Made by a program: the position numbers and the translations under genes | Part shown: positions 18,015 through 26,725 of the stretch, in pieces | How positions within the stretch are numbered: position 1 is the first letter of the stretch | Layout of the letters: every line of letters begins with the position of its first letter | Notes under the pieces: generated by a model | What the model was told of the DNA's origin: nothing | The model's database searches: none | The model's input: only the letters and a program-made list of their open reading frames with translations | Source: Gemmatimonadota bacterium | GTDB lineage: Bacteria; Latescibacterota; UBA2968; UBA8231 | DNA: 64,000 nt | Assembly (NCBI GenBank): GCA_028875335.1 | Contig: JAPPEF010000314.1 | Span: 19,189 to 83,188, forward strand | Direction of reading: 5' to 3'

Positions 18015-18851
18015 GTGAACGACACTGAAAAATTTCTCTTCGACTTGCAGGGCTTCATCGTCGTCCGCGAGTTCCTCTCGCAGGGCGAAGTCAAAGCGCT
18101 CAACGACGCTTTTGACGCCAACTGGGACCAGCGCCGCGAAGACCCAATCGGCGACCCCAGCGGCAACATGGCTGGGCTGCATAAGCGCAGCATCTTCACC
18201 GGCATGCTCGCTTGGGAGCAGCCTCATTGCCAGCCATTCCGCGACCTGCTCGCGCACCGCAAGCTCCTCCCCTACCTCAACACCCTGCACGGACGCGGCT
18301 GGAAGCTCGACCACGAGCCGTTAATGATTAACGGTTCCAAGGGGATCGAAGGTCTGCGCATCCACGGCACCACCAACGTCCTCTTCAACGGCTCCCGCTT
18401 CTACGCGTACACCAACGGCCAGATGCGCTGCGGCCTGCTCGTCGTCCAGTACACTTTGCACGACCAAAATCCCGGCGACGGCGGCCTCTGCGTCATCCCA
18501 GGCAGCCACAAAGTGAACTTTTCCTGCCCGCCGAAAATCACCACTTGGGAGGAGCACCAAGAGGTCGTGTACCAAGTGCCCTTGAAGGCCGGCGACATGG
18601 TCATCTTCAGCGAGAACACCTTGCACGGTGCCCTGCCGTGGCAGGCGGACCACGACCGCCGCGCTCTGCTCTATCGATACACGCCGAAGTATCTGCACTA
18701 CGCCGGCGGCACGTACGAGGTCAACCAGCCAGCATGGGTGTCGGAATTGACCGAGGCGCAGCAGGCAGTACTCGAGCCGCCCTACATCTACCACCACCCC
18801 CTCATCGAACCGGACGGCGAAACCGTGGTCCGTCCACGCCGCGAGGATTAG
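18015..18851 (+). CDS. PhyH-family Fe(II)/2OG enzyme homologue, HxT variant
   Basis: A 278-residue protein of the phytanoyl-CoA dioxygenase superfamily. The start is a GTG with GGGAGG about 12 bases upstream. The conserved core is present: a GDGGLCVIPGSHK strand, the distal iron His in TLHGALPW (~204) and the 2-oxoglutarate Arg in DRRALLY (~215). At the first ligand site, where HxD is expected, it reads IHGTT (H117-G-T119), so the Asp ligand is absent. The paralogues at 24821 and 46940 have HGG and HEG at the equivalent place. It may be a halogenase-like or otherwise modified enzyme. It shares a transcript with the oxidoreductase at 16812. Confidence 0.82.
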   Translation: MNDTEKFLFDLQGFIVVREFLSQGEVKALNDAFDANWDQRREDPIGDPSGNMAGLHKRSIFTGMLAWEQPHCQPFRDLLAHRKLLPYLNTLHGRGWKLDHEPLMINGSKGIEGLRIHGTTNVLFNGSRFYAYTNGQMRCGLLVVQYTLHDQNPGDGGLCVIPGSHKVNFSCPPKITTWEEHQEVVYQVPLKAGDMVIFSENTLHGALPWQADHDRRALLYRYTPKYLHYAGGTYEVNQPAWVSELTEAQQAVLEPPYIYHHPLIEPDGETVVRPRRED

Positions 18852-18861
18852 CCCCGATCAG

Positions 18862-19731
18862 TCAGCCCTGCCACTCCAAATTGATGCTCGTGTACCCGTC
18901 CGTATAGCGGCGCAAATGCTCGGGTAGGTTGGCCAAAAACCACTGGCCTTCCTCGGGGATTTCCCAGGGGATGTCGATGCGGTGGCTACGGGCGCGGAAG
19001 CCGATTCCGCAGGAGAGGCGCGTTTCTTCAATGCGATTGGGAAACGCGCCGTGATACGTGCGATGGGCGAAGACGATCATGTCGCCGCCGTTGGTGAACA
19101 AGGGGACGAGGCCGGGGATGTCAAAGCCGTTGTACGCGCGTTCCTCCGTGCCCTCCGGGTAAAAGGAGCGCCGGTCAGTCGTCATGCTAAATCCCTCCGG
19201 CCCTTCCCAATTTTCAACGTGGGAATCCTCAATGACGCACAGGCCGCCGTGCTCGGGCCGCGACCCGGTCAGGTAGAACCACTTGCCCGACGGCCACAAC
19301 CCGCGATTGAGCACATCGCCCGAATTTTTGATCTCGGTCGAATAGCCGCACCAATCCGTATGCCACGTTACAGGGGCGGAACCGGTCCGGCGGATGATAG
19401 CAGCCGAGCGGTGGAGTGTCAGCTCGTCCGTGCCGATCAGGTGCCGGTGAATGTCCATGAAAGGCTCGTAGTCGAGCACCTCCCAGGCACCGGGACCGGA
19501 CTCGACCCAAGCGTGCCGCGTGCGGCTCTCGCCCGGCTGCAACGTGCGCTCTGGGTCCGCGCCGTCCCACACCGCCTGCTTGAGCTTGGCGACGGTCTCC
19601 GGCGGCAGCACATCTTTGATTATCGCGAAGCCGTGCGCCGCCAAGCACTCGTCCATCGCGTCGAGCTCGTCGGTGGCGAACTCATAGCAGTAACCCAAAT
19701 CCGGCTTCTGAATGTGCGAATAGTCTTTCAT
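18862..19731 (-). CDS. PhyH-family Fe(II)/2OG dioxygenase (canonical HxD)
   Basis: A 289-residue protein with AAGGAGG before the ATG. The iron triad is complete: WHTDW (H124, D126) and the distal His in TYHGAFPN (~227), with the co-substrate Arg in EETRLS. GGLCVIEDSH takes the place of the usual PGSHK strand. It probably hydroxylates a small molecule using O2 and 2-oxoglutarate; the substrate is not readable. It converges with the HxT homologue at 18015, with ten bases between the stops. Confidence 0.85.
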   Translation of the reverse strand: MKDYSHIQKPDLGYCYEFATDELDAMDECLAAHGFAIIKDVLPPETVAKLKQAVWDGADPERTLQPGESRTRHAWVESGPGAWEVLDYEPFMDIHRHLIGTDELTLHRSAAIIRRTGSAPVTWHTDWCGYSTEIKNSGDVLNRGLWPSGKWFYLTGSRPEHGGLCVIEDSHVENWEGPEGFSMTTDRRSFYPEGTEERAYNGFDIPGLVPLFTNGGDMIVFAHRTYHGAFPNRIEETRLSCGIGFRARSHRIDIPWEIPEEGQWFLANLPEHLRRYTDGYTSINLEWQG

Positions 19732-19747
19732 GACTTTCCTCCTTACG

Positions 19748-19820
19748 TAGGGGACGGTTTGTAAACGCCCCCTACGGGCATATTAAATTTGTAGGGGACG
19801 GTTTCAAACCGTCCCCTACA
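19748..19820. repeat. Two tandem palindromes at the 3' end of the propeller gene
   Basis: Positions 19790-19820 form a perfect palindrome (TGTAGGGGACGGTTT/AAACCGTCCCCTACA around one C). A second, imperfect copy of the same design lies at 19748-19775. The right one contains the stop codon of the gene at 19816. They may act as a terminator on the minus strand, although only AAATTT follows. The sequence type resembles short dispersed palindromes found in many bacterial genomes. Confidence 0.7.
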
Positions 19821-21342
19821 TGGCACCGTCTGCCAGCGCCAACTCGTAGCAGGCGGCCTCGCTGTCGGTGCGCACCAACAGATAGGGTGTGGCAAAGGCC
19901 GGGGGATTCCAAGTTTTGCCACTGAAGGCCATCATGCGCGCTAGTTCGACGTGGCGGTCGGGGCGGGCCTCAACCAGCACCACGTCGCCCGATTCGCTCA
20001 TTATCAGCAAGACATCGTCTATCAGAATGAGCTGGCCGTGGCCGTAGCGCCCGTGCTTCCAGCGGCGCTTGCCATCTTGCGGGTCGAGGCAGACCAGCAC
20101 CCCATCGTCGAGGCCATAGACAAAACCATCGCGATAGACCATGTTGGCAAATTTGGCCTTGAGCCGGGGGCTTTTCCAGACGATATCGCTCGTCAAGCCG
20201 CCGTCGGGCGCGGCGCTCACTTGATACAGCTTGGCACCAATGCCGTAGCCACTAGAGACCAAAACCTGGTCCCCGGGCAAGGGCAGGGGGTTGGCAACGC
20301 ATTCGACCTGATCCCAGGGCTGACGCCAAAGGGGAGCTCCGCTCTGCGGATCGTGCGCGACAACGCTGTAGCTGTTGAAAATCAGGATCTGCTCGCGTCC
20401 AGCCAAAGTGACCAGACGCGGCGAGCTGAAGCCGGCCTTGTCCGTACCCCCGCCCCAGACAAACGCGCCGGTTTGGCGGTGATAGGCCACTAGCGAGCGC
20501 TCATCTGGGCCTCCGGCACTGACCACGACTAAGCTGTCGAGGACCAACGGCGAACAGCTAATGCCCCACATATGGGCCTTTGCCTGATTGCCGGTGATAA
20601 TGTCCTGCGACCAAACCAACTTCCCAGTGTCCAGCTCTAAGCAGTTGAGGATGCCAGTAGCGCCCAGCGTGAAAACCCGGTCTCCAGCGATGGTGGGCGT
20701 AGCGCGCGGGCCGATGCCGGCTATGGCGGTCTCGTAGCGGGTCGAATCGGCGTGTTGCCAGAGCTTGCGGCCCGTGGCCAAGTCGTAGCAGACGACCTGC
20801 TCCTCGGGGCCGTGTTGCTCCTGAGTTACGGCCCGGCCATCGACAATGGCAAAGGAGGACCAAGCGGCACCGACGGGGCGACGCCAGACTTCGCGCGGCG
20901 GGTGCTTGGTCCAGTCGCGCTCGAGGTGAACGCCGCGCAGGCGGTTGTTGCGCTCGGGGCCGAGAAATTGCGGCCAATCGCGGGCGTCGAGCGCGGTTGC
21001 GTCCCCTCCTTCGACCGCAGTGGCTTCGTCCTCAGTACTCCAACGCCATTCGAGGACCGGTATGAAGTCGCCGCTCATACCCTTAATGCGAAAAAGTCCG
21101 ACACCAAGCGCAATGACTAGGACGGCACCGCCAAAATAGCGCAGGCGACGTCCCCAGGCTAGCCGCGACGCAAAGAGCAACCAGAGCAACGCGAAGAAAA
21201 TGGCGAGCATGAAGGTGGCCATGGTGCGCATAACCTGTTGCTGGCGATGAGGGGCTTCGGGCAACCAGATCCACAGGAGCGCCAAGACGACAACGCCTCC
21301 GAGCAGATAGAGGGGCCATAAACGAGGACCAGTTGAGGACAT
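19816..21342 (-). CDS. Membrane-anchored PQQ-type beta-propeller protein
   Basis: A 508-residue protein. The ATG at 21342 has GGAGG 12 bases upstream, inside the end of the preceding gene. Three hydrophobic segments fill residues 8-85, followed by WPQFLGPERNN, the usual entry to PQQ-like propellers of Planctomycetes and relatives. Repeats of the form V..GR.....G....CYD..TG..LW follow to the end. No PQQ-binding or catalytic residues can be confirmed, so it may be a scaffold like BamB rather than an enzyme. It ends an operon with RidA and Gfo/Idh/MocA genes. Confidence 0.75.
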   Translation of the reverse strand: MSSTGPRLWPLYLLGGVVVLALLWIWLPEAPHRQQQVMRTMATFMLAIFFALLWLLFASRLAWGRRLRYFGGAVLVIALGVGLFRIKGMSGDFIPVLEWRWSTEDEATAVEGGDATALDARDWPQFLGPERNNRLRGVHLERDWTKHPPREVWRRPVGAAWSSFAIVDGRAVTQEQHGPEEQVVCYDLATGRKLWQHADSTRYETAIAGIGPRATPTIAGDRVFTLGATGILNCLELDTGKLVWSQDIITGNQAKAHMWGISCSPLVLDSLVVVSAGGPDERSLVAYHRQTGAFVWGGGTDKAGFSSPRLVTLAGREQILIFNSYSVVAHDPQSGAPLWRQPWDQVECVANPLPLPGDQVLVSSGYGIGAKLYQVSAAPDGGLTSDIVWKSPRLKAKFANMVYRDGFVYGLDDGVLVCLDPQDGKRRWKHGRYGHGQLILIDDVLLIMSESGDVVLVEARPDRHVELARMMAFSGKTWNPPAFATPYLLVRTDSEAACYELALADGAM

Positions 21343-21347
21343 AGGCA

Positions 21348-22421
21348 CTATACGCCTCCGGTGACGGCCTCCAAGCGGACCCAATCGCCGCTGGCGACCG
21401 AGCGGGCAATGGCGGCCATGGCCCGCATCGTTTGAGTTCCATCCTCCACATCGGCCCCCATTTGGGACGCACCGTGCAGGACGACGTCGGCAAAACCTTC
21501 GAGTTGCAGCCGGTAAAAATGCGCGTCGGCCCCTAGCGGCCGGCGATATTGGCCATCGCGCGTAGAGAAGCACTCGACATCGCTGGATTTCAAAAACCAC
21601 GGCAGGTAGGTTTTGCCGACGACGCTGCCGTGCTCTCCGTAGATGTGAAAACCCTCGTAGTAGTCCATGCGCACGGCGACCGTCAAGTCGAGATGTCCCT
21701 GTCCACCGCTGGCGAACTCCACTTCGACAAACCAAGAATACGCCTCGAACATCTCCTTGCACCGCCCGCGCACGGCCGCGAGCGGGCCGCCCAAAAAGCG
21801 GGCTAGGTCGATGAGATGCGAGCCGTGAGTCAGCATGAAGTAGCGCCGCTTGTCGCCCTTGGGATCGCCCGCTGGCTTGCGCGCCGCTTCACTGCGCAGG
21901 GGCAGCGGCTGAAGGTTGTCGGTCATAGTATAGCGATAGGTCGAATCGCAATACCATGCCTTCAGGGCCAACAGCGATCCCATCTCCTCGCAGATGAACT
22001 GTCGGGCAAAAGCAATGCCGGGATCAAAGCGCTTCATGTGGCCGACCTGGAGCGTACAGCCCGAATCGGCGACAGCCCGGCGCAATTCCTCGCACTCCTC
22101 CACACTTGTGCCCATCGGCTTCTCTACAAAGACGTGTTTGTCCGCGGCCAATGCCTGCAAGCTGAGCGGGACGTGGAACTGATCAGCCGTGGCGATGATG
22201 ACCGCCTCTACCTGCGGATCCGCGAGCATGTCGGCAAAGTCGGCGTAGGTTTTCTCCGGCTGGTGAACGGCCGCCATGCGCTCGACTAAGTCCGGCGCTT
22301 GGTCGCAGATCGCGTACAGGCGCGTATTGCGGGCCTTAATGCACGACTCAAAGTGGGCGAATTGGGCAATGGGGCCGCAGCCCAACACGCCGATGGACAG
22401 GACCTGACTATCTTTGTTCAC
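21348..22421 (-). CDS. Gfo/Idh/MocA-family oxidoreductase
   Basis: A 357-residue protein starting with GTG at 22421, which overlaps the RidA stop as GTGA. It shows the Rossmann motif VLGCGPIAQFAH, the EKP site in VEKPMGTS (~residue 100), the MKRFDPG segment and LTHGSHLIDLARFL in the second domain. This last His motif resembles the catalytic region of inositol and sugar dehydrogenases of the family. It is in a coupled run with RidA upstream and the propeller gene downstream. The substrate is unknown. Confidence 0.87.
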   Translation of the reverse strand: MNKDSQVLSIGVLGCGPIAQFAHFESCIKARNTRLYAICDQAPDLVERMAAVHQPEKTYADFADMLADPQVEAVIIATADQFHVPLSLQALAADKHVFVEKPMGTSVEECEELRRAVADSGCTLQVGHMKRFDPGIAFARQFICEEMGSLLALKAWYCDSTYRYTMTDNLQPLPLRSEAARKPAGDPKGDKRRYFMLTHGSHLIDLARFLGGPLAAVRGRCKEMFEAYSWFVEVEFASGGQGHLDLTVAVRMDYYEGFHIYGEHGSVVGKTYLPWFLKSSDVECFSTRDGQYRRPLGADAHFYRLQLEGFADVVLHGASQMGADVEDGTQTMRAMAAIARSVASGDWVRLEAVTGGV

Positions 22422-22798
22422 GCGCCGGGCAAAATGGCGTACGCTTCGATCTCGACGACCAGATGCGGCTTGAGCAGCGCGGCTATCACGACCAAGGTCG
22501 AGGCCGGCAAAATCTCGCCAAACACCTCGCGGTGAGCGCGGGTGACGCCATCAGCATGGTCCACATCCGTGATGTACACGACCGTCCGCACCACATCTTC
22601 AAGACTGGCACCGGTCTCGTCGAGCGCTTTGGCGATGATCTGCAACGCGCTCTTGGCCTGCTCGTAGGCATCGCCCTGATCATGCGGCGGCTGGGCGCAG
22701 GTGCCAGCGACGTGGACGTGACGGTCCATGCGCACGGCGCGCGAATAACCAAACTCCGCACCAAACGGGCTACTGGTCGGTATGTTTCTACGTTTCAT
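22418..22798 (-). CDS. RidA/YjgF-family protein lacking the usual arginine
   Basis: A 126-residue protein of normal family length, with AYEQAKSALQIIAKALDETG, DVVRTVVYITD and LVVEIEAYA. In imine deaminases of the RidA type the C-terminal motif is R-V-E-I-E-A; here the Arg is Val, so classical 2-aminoacrylate deaminase activity is doubtful. It overlaps the ABC-F stop by four bases (ATGA) and the next gene by four (GTGA), so translation is coupled. It may act on an intermediate made by the downstream oxidoreductase. Confidence 0.85.
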   Translation of the reverse strand: MKRRNIPTSSPFGAEFGYSRAVRMDRHVHVAGTCAQPPHDQGDAYEQAKSALQIIAKALDETGASLEDVVRTVVYITDVDHADGVTRAHREVFGEILPASTLVVIAALLKPHLVVEIEAYAILPGA

Positions 22799-24726
22799 GG
22801 GTCTCCTTTATCCATAGTTTCCTCGACCTCCGCCCACTCTTCCAACAGGGCCGCCAACTCGCGCTCGATATCCGCGTGTTCGCATTCGAGGGCCTTAATT
22901 TGGTCGGGCGGGGTCTTTGCGTAATACGTTGGCTCGCAGCGCAGGGCGTCGATTTCCGCCAGCCGGGCTTCTGCTTTCTCGATGCGCGCCATGCGCTTTT
23001 CTTGCTGGGCCGCAGTGCGACGCTGCTTGTTTTTTCCCTTGCGATTGGAGCGCGGGGCTGGCGATGAATTAGTCTCCTCTTTTTTCTTTTTCGCCTGCCT
23101 AGCCTTGAGGATGACTTGGTCGGCGTCGAGGTGGTCGTCGCCGCAGAAGTGAACGTAATCCTCGTATGTGCCGCGAAAGTCGAGGATCTCTTCAGGTTTG
23201 ATCTCGACGACGCGGGTGGCTAGCTGGCTGATGAACCAGCGATCGTGCGAGACGATGAGCAGCGTGCCCGGATAACTCTTAAGCGCCTCGACCAATGCCT
23301 CGATCGATTCGAGGTCGAGGTGGTTGGTCGGCTCGTCTAACACCAGCACATTGGGTTGGGCAATGGCCAGCCGGCAGAAGACGAGTCGCGCCGCCTCGCC
23401 ACCCGAAAGCGCACCCAAGCGCTTCTTGCCGTCGTCGCCGGAAAAGAGCATCCGCCCCATCTGACTGCGCACGAAGCCGAGTCCCTGGTCCTGACAGCAC
23501 TCCCACACCCAATCCTCAGCCGTTTGGTTGGCAGGGCTGACCTGTTCGCGGTGGTCTTGGGCAAAGTACCCGGGATGGGTCTCGTACCCCCACTCGACTT
23601 CTCCGGCATCGGCGGCCAACTCGCCCATCGCGATCTTGAGCAGCGTTGATTTGCCAATACCATTCGGCCCCATAATCGCCAAGCGGTCCCCCTTCTGCAC
23701 GAGCAGATCGACCCCGTGCAGCACTTCGTTGTCGCCGAACGCCTTTTTGACGCCTTTGAGCGCGAGTACATCGCGCCCGCTAGCGCGCCGCTGCTCAAAG
23801 CGAAAAACCGGATAGCGGCGCGAGCTGCGCGGCAACTCGACCATCTCCTCTTCCCGCTTCTCAATTAGCCGCAGCTTGCTCTGGGCCTGGCGAGCCTTGG
23901 TCGCCTTGGCGCGGAAGCGATCCACGAACTGCTGGTGATGGGCGATTTCGCGTTCGCGATTGGCAATTTCCTTTTCCCGCCGCGTGCGTTCGGCCTGCTT
24001 GGCTGCTAGGAAGGCCGTGTAATCGCCCCGATAGAGTTGGACCGTCTCGTAGTCAATGTCGAGGATACAGGTGCTAATGTTGTCGAGGAAGCGGTGATCG
24101 TGCGAGATGATCACCACCGGCCCGGCAAAGTCGCACAGAAAGGTCTCTAGCCAGCGAATCGAGAGGATGTCGAGGTGGTTGGTTGGCTCGTCGAGCAGCA
24201 GCACATCTGGGGCACTGGCCAACACCTGCGCGAGCAAGACCCGCAACTTGAAGCCGCCGGACAGCGTTGAGAGCGGGTCGTCGTGAATGTGGGCCGGCAG
24301 CCCAAGACCCTCCAAAATCGTGCCGGCACGGGCTTGTGCGGTGTACCCATCGCAGTGGAGAAAGGTCTCTTCGAGCTGGGCGAACTTGTCTGCGTCGAAT
24401 TCCTCAGCGGACGCGGCGAGGAGCCGCTCCTTGGCGACCGTCACCTCCCACAACTCGGCATTGCCCATCAGCGCGACATTGAGAATCGACTCGTCCTCGT
24501 AGAGGAACTGATCCTGTTGCAAGACCCCCAAGCGCAGGCGCTGCGGAACCGCAATCGCGCCCTCGCTGGCTTCGATGTCGCCGGACAGCATGTTGAGGAG
24601 CGTGGTCTTGCCGGACCCATTGGCCCCCACCAAGCCATAGCGCTCTCCGGCGTTGAGTTGGAGCGATACACTGGCGAAGAGCGTCTGCTCGCCGTAGAAC
24701 TTGCCGACATTGGATAGCGTAATCAT
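22795..24726 (-). CDS. ABC-F family ATPase (Uup/EttA-type)
   Basis: A 643-residue soluble protein with two ABC cassettes and no membrane segments. Cassette 1 has GANGSGKT (~34-41), LSGGF and LLLDEPTNHLD. An Arg/Lys-rich linker follows (~240-310), then cassette 2 with GPNGIGKS, LSGGEAARL and LVLDEPTNHLD. A Lys-rich segment and coiled coil close the protein, as in Uup. ABC-F proteins act on ribosomes or, for Uup, on branched DNA and ribosome assembly. I use the ATG at 24726; a TTG six bases upstream is possible and neither has a strong ribosome site. Confidence 0.9.
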   Translation of the reverse strand: MITLSNVGKFYGEQTLFASVSLQLNAGERYGLVGANGSGKTTLLNMLSGDIEASEGAIAVPQRLRLGVLQQDQFLYEDESILNVALMGNAELWEVTVAKERLLAASAEEFDADKFAQLEETFLHCDGYTAQARAGTILEGLGLPAHIHDDPLSTLSGGFKLRVLLAQVLASAPDVLLLDEPTNHLDILSIRWLETFLCDFAGPVVIISHDHRFLDNISTCILDIDYETVQLYRGDYTAFLAAKQAERTRREKEIANREREIAHHQQFVDRFRAKATKARQAQSKLRLIEKREEEMVELPRSSRRYPVFRFEQRRASGRDVLALKGVKKAFGDNEVLHGVDLLVQKGDRLAIMGPNGIGKSTLLKIAMGELAADAGEVEWGYETHPGYFAQDHREQVSPANQTAEDWVWECCQDQGLGFVRSQMGRMLFSGDDGKKRLGALSGGEAARLVFCRLAIAQPNVLVLDEPTNHLDLESIEALVEALKSYPGTLLIVSHDRWFISQLATRVVEIKPEEILDFRGTYEDYVHFCGDDHLDADQVILKARQAKKKKEETNSSPAPRSNRKGKNKQRRTAAQQEKRMARIEKAEARLAEIDALRCEPTYYAKTPPDQIKALECEHADIERELAALLEEWAEVEETMDKGDP

Positions 24727-24742
24727 GAGCAATAATTACGGA

Positions 24743-24781
24743 AAATTAGCGATTATGGGCTACTCTGCCGCCCGCTAATTT
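24743..24781. promoter_or_regulatory. Inverted repeat between divergent genes
   Basis: AAATTAGCG (24743-24751) and its perfect complement CGCTAATTT (24773-24781) are separated by 21 bases between the ABC-F and PhyH starts. This could be an operator for either gene. No regulator is identifiable. Confidence 0.35.
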
Positions 24782-24820
24782 ACCATCTTCTCAGCCTACC
24801 TTTCTCCAAAGGAGCCCCCC

Positions 24821-25609
24821 ATGAACACAGACGACAAATACCTCTTTGACCTGACGGGCTATTTGGTCCTCAAAGACGTGCTGACCGCCGAGGAAGTAGC
24901 CCAGCTCAACGCCGGCATCGACCGCCACCGCGACCTTATGAGCGAGATCGACCGCCCGCTGTCCGGCGACTCAAAGACGATGCAAGGCACCTCGCGACGC
25001 AAGGACTTAGGCGGTATGCTCGCCTGGGAGCATCCCTGGTGCGAGCCGTTCCGCAAGTTGCTGGTACACCCTCGTATCAAGCCCTATCTCGAAGAAATCT
25101 TAGGCCGGGGGTACCGCCTCGACCACGGGCCGGGGCTGATCGCCATGGACACAGGCTGCGAGGGTGGGCTTTTGCACGGCGGCGGGGTGGAGCGCGGGGA
25201 TATATCGGAAGTGTACTTCTTTAAAAACGACCGCATCTTCACCGGACTGACCGTAGTCGAGTATCTACTGGCCGACGAGGGGCCGGGCGACGGGGGCGTG
25301 GCGGTGGTACCAGGTAGCCACAAGGCCAACCTCGCCTGTCCAAAGAGCATGATTAAGTGGGAAAAGCACCAAGAGCACGTGCTCGAAGTAAACGGCAAAG
25401 CCGGCGACGCAGTGATATTTACCGAGACCTTGACGCACGGCACGCTGCCGTGGACAGCCGCGCACGAGCGGCGGGCCCTGCTGTACAAGTTCAGCCCAGG
25501 CACCCTGTCCTATGGCTCGGGCGCGCACCAAACGGCGTATTCCGAGTACATCGAGGACATGACCGAGGAGGAGCGGGCCGTGATGGAAGCGCCGCACATT
25601 AGGCGGTAA
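24821..25609 (+). CDS. PhyH-family Fe(II)/2OG enzyme homologue, HxG variant
   Basis: A 262-residue protein with AAGGAG before the ATG. It is collinear with the homologues at 18015 and 46940 (shared N-terminal [17 protein letters not shown] and PYLEEILG). Motifs present are [13 protein letters not shown], the distal His in LTHGTLPW (~206) and HERRALLY. At the proximal site it has LHGGG (H119-G-G121), so the expected carboxylate ligand is Gly. This is the arrangement of Fe(II)/2OG halogenases such as SyrB2 (HxA) and WelO5 (HxG). Halogenation is only an inference. It is upstream of the threonine aldolase gene, 72 bases from that gene's start. Confidence 0.85.
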   Translation: MNTDDKYLFDLTGYLVLKDVLTAEEVAQLNAGIDRHRDLMSEIDRPLSGDSKTMQGTSRRKDLGGMLAWEHPWCEPFRKLLVHPRIKPYLEEILGRGYRLDHGPGLIAMDTGCEGGLLHGGGVERGDISEVYFFKNDRIFTGLTVVEYLLADEGPGDGGVAVVPGSHKANLACPKSMIKWEKHQEHVLEVNGKAGDAVIFTETLTHGTLPWTAAHERRALLYKFSPGTLSYGSGAHQTAYSEYIEDMTEEERAVMEAPHIRR

Positions 25610-25680
25610 AAGTAGTCCGAGTAAGCTACGTGAAAGGGCGACCGATAATTGGTCGGCAAAGGCCCGGCGAGGAGCATTCC

Positions 25681-26721
25681 ATGACAGAGCGAAGGGTGGA
25701 TTTGCGCAGCGATACAGTGACTCGACCGACCGAGGCAATGCGGGCGGCCATGATGGCGGCACCCGTGGGCGACGATGCGTACGGCGAAGATCCCACGGTC
25801 AATCGGCTGGAGGAACTAGCGGCCGCCAAAGTGGGCATGGAGGCGGGGCTATACGTGCCTTCTGGCTCCATGGGCAACCGCTGTGCCTTAGAGGCGCACA
25901 CGCGGCCGGGCGACGAGGTATTGTACGGGGCCGGGGCACATGTCTTTGGCGGATACCGGGCCCAATCCGCGGCCGAAGCCTGTCTAGCCGCGCGCTCAGT
26001 ACCGCTGGAATTTGGCGTCATGCGGCCCGAGCAAGTAGAAGAGATCGTGGCCCAAGCCAACCCCAACCGCGCCCGCCCCTCGCTGGTGTGGATTGAGAAT
26101 CCGCACAATTTGAGCGGCGGCTCGGCCTGGTTGCCCGCCCAAGTGGAAGCCGTGGCCGCAGCCGCCCACAAACACGGGCTCAATTTGCACATTGACGGAG
26201 CGCGCATCTTCAACGCGGCCGTAGCCGTGGGCGTGGACGTGCGCGCCTATACCGAACACGCTGATTCAGTGATGTTCTGCGCCTCCAAGGGGCTCAGCGC
26301 GCCCGTGGGCTCGCTGTTGTGCGGGCGGCGCGAGTTTATCGAGCGGGCCCGGCAGGTGCGCTCGCGCCTAGGCGGGGCCATGCGACAGGCCGGGATTGTC
26401 GCGGCCGGGGCCATTGTGGCCATAGAGACCATGGTCGAGCGCCTAGTCGAAGACCAAGCCCACGCCCAATTGTTGCACGAAGGTCTAGCCGACATTGACG
26501 GGCTCGAATCCATCCAACCGCCGCACCCGACCAATTTTGTGACCGTGGATTGCAGCCGTCTGGGCTGGAGCGGCCAGGAATTGGTCGATCGCTGGAAGGC
26601 TTGCGGCATCCTGAGCCACCCCCGCCCGCCGCACCGGGTGCGCCTAGTTTTTCACCGCCACATCAAGGCGGACGATGTCGAGTACGTCCTGGCTTGTACC
26701 CGGCGCATAGTGGAACATTGA
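25681..26721 (+). CDS. Low-specificity L-threonine aldolase family protein
   Basis: A 346-residue PLP enzyme of normal length. The ATG at 25681 has GAGGAG nine bases upstream; an upstream in-frame ATG at 25630 lacks this. The family opening [12 protein letters not shown] is intact, as are [24 protein letters not shown] with the PLP-ring Asp, and the Schiff-base Lys in [12 protein letters not shown]. It splits threonine or other beta-hydroxy amino acids into glycine and an aldehyde. It probably shares a transcript with the HxG PhyH gene just upstream, so a beta-hydroxy amino acid could be the common compound. Confidence 0.9.
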   Translation: MTERRVDLRSDTVTRPTEAMRAAMMAAPVGDDAYGEDPTVNRLEELAAAKVGMEAGLYVPSGSMGNRCALEAHTRPGDEVLYGAGAHVFGGYRAQSAAEACLAARSVPLEFGVMRPEQVEEIVAQANPNRARPSLVWIENPHNLSGGSAWLPAQVEAVAAAAHKHGLNLHIDGARIFNAAVAVGVDVRAYTEHADSVMFCASKGLSAPVGSLLCGRREFIERARQVRSRLGGAMRQAGIVAAGAIVAIETMVERLVEDQAHAQLLHEGLADIDGLESIQPPHPTNFVTVDCSRLGWSGQELVDRWKACGILSHPRPPHRVRLVFHRHIKADDVEYVLACTRRIVEH

Positions 26722-26725
26722 AAAA

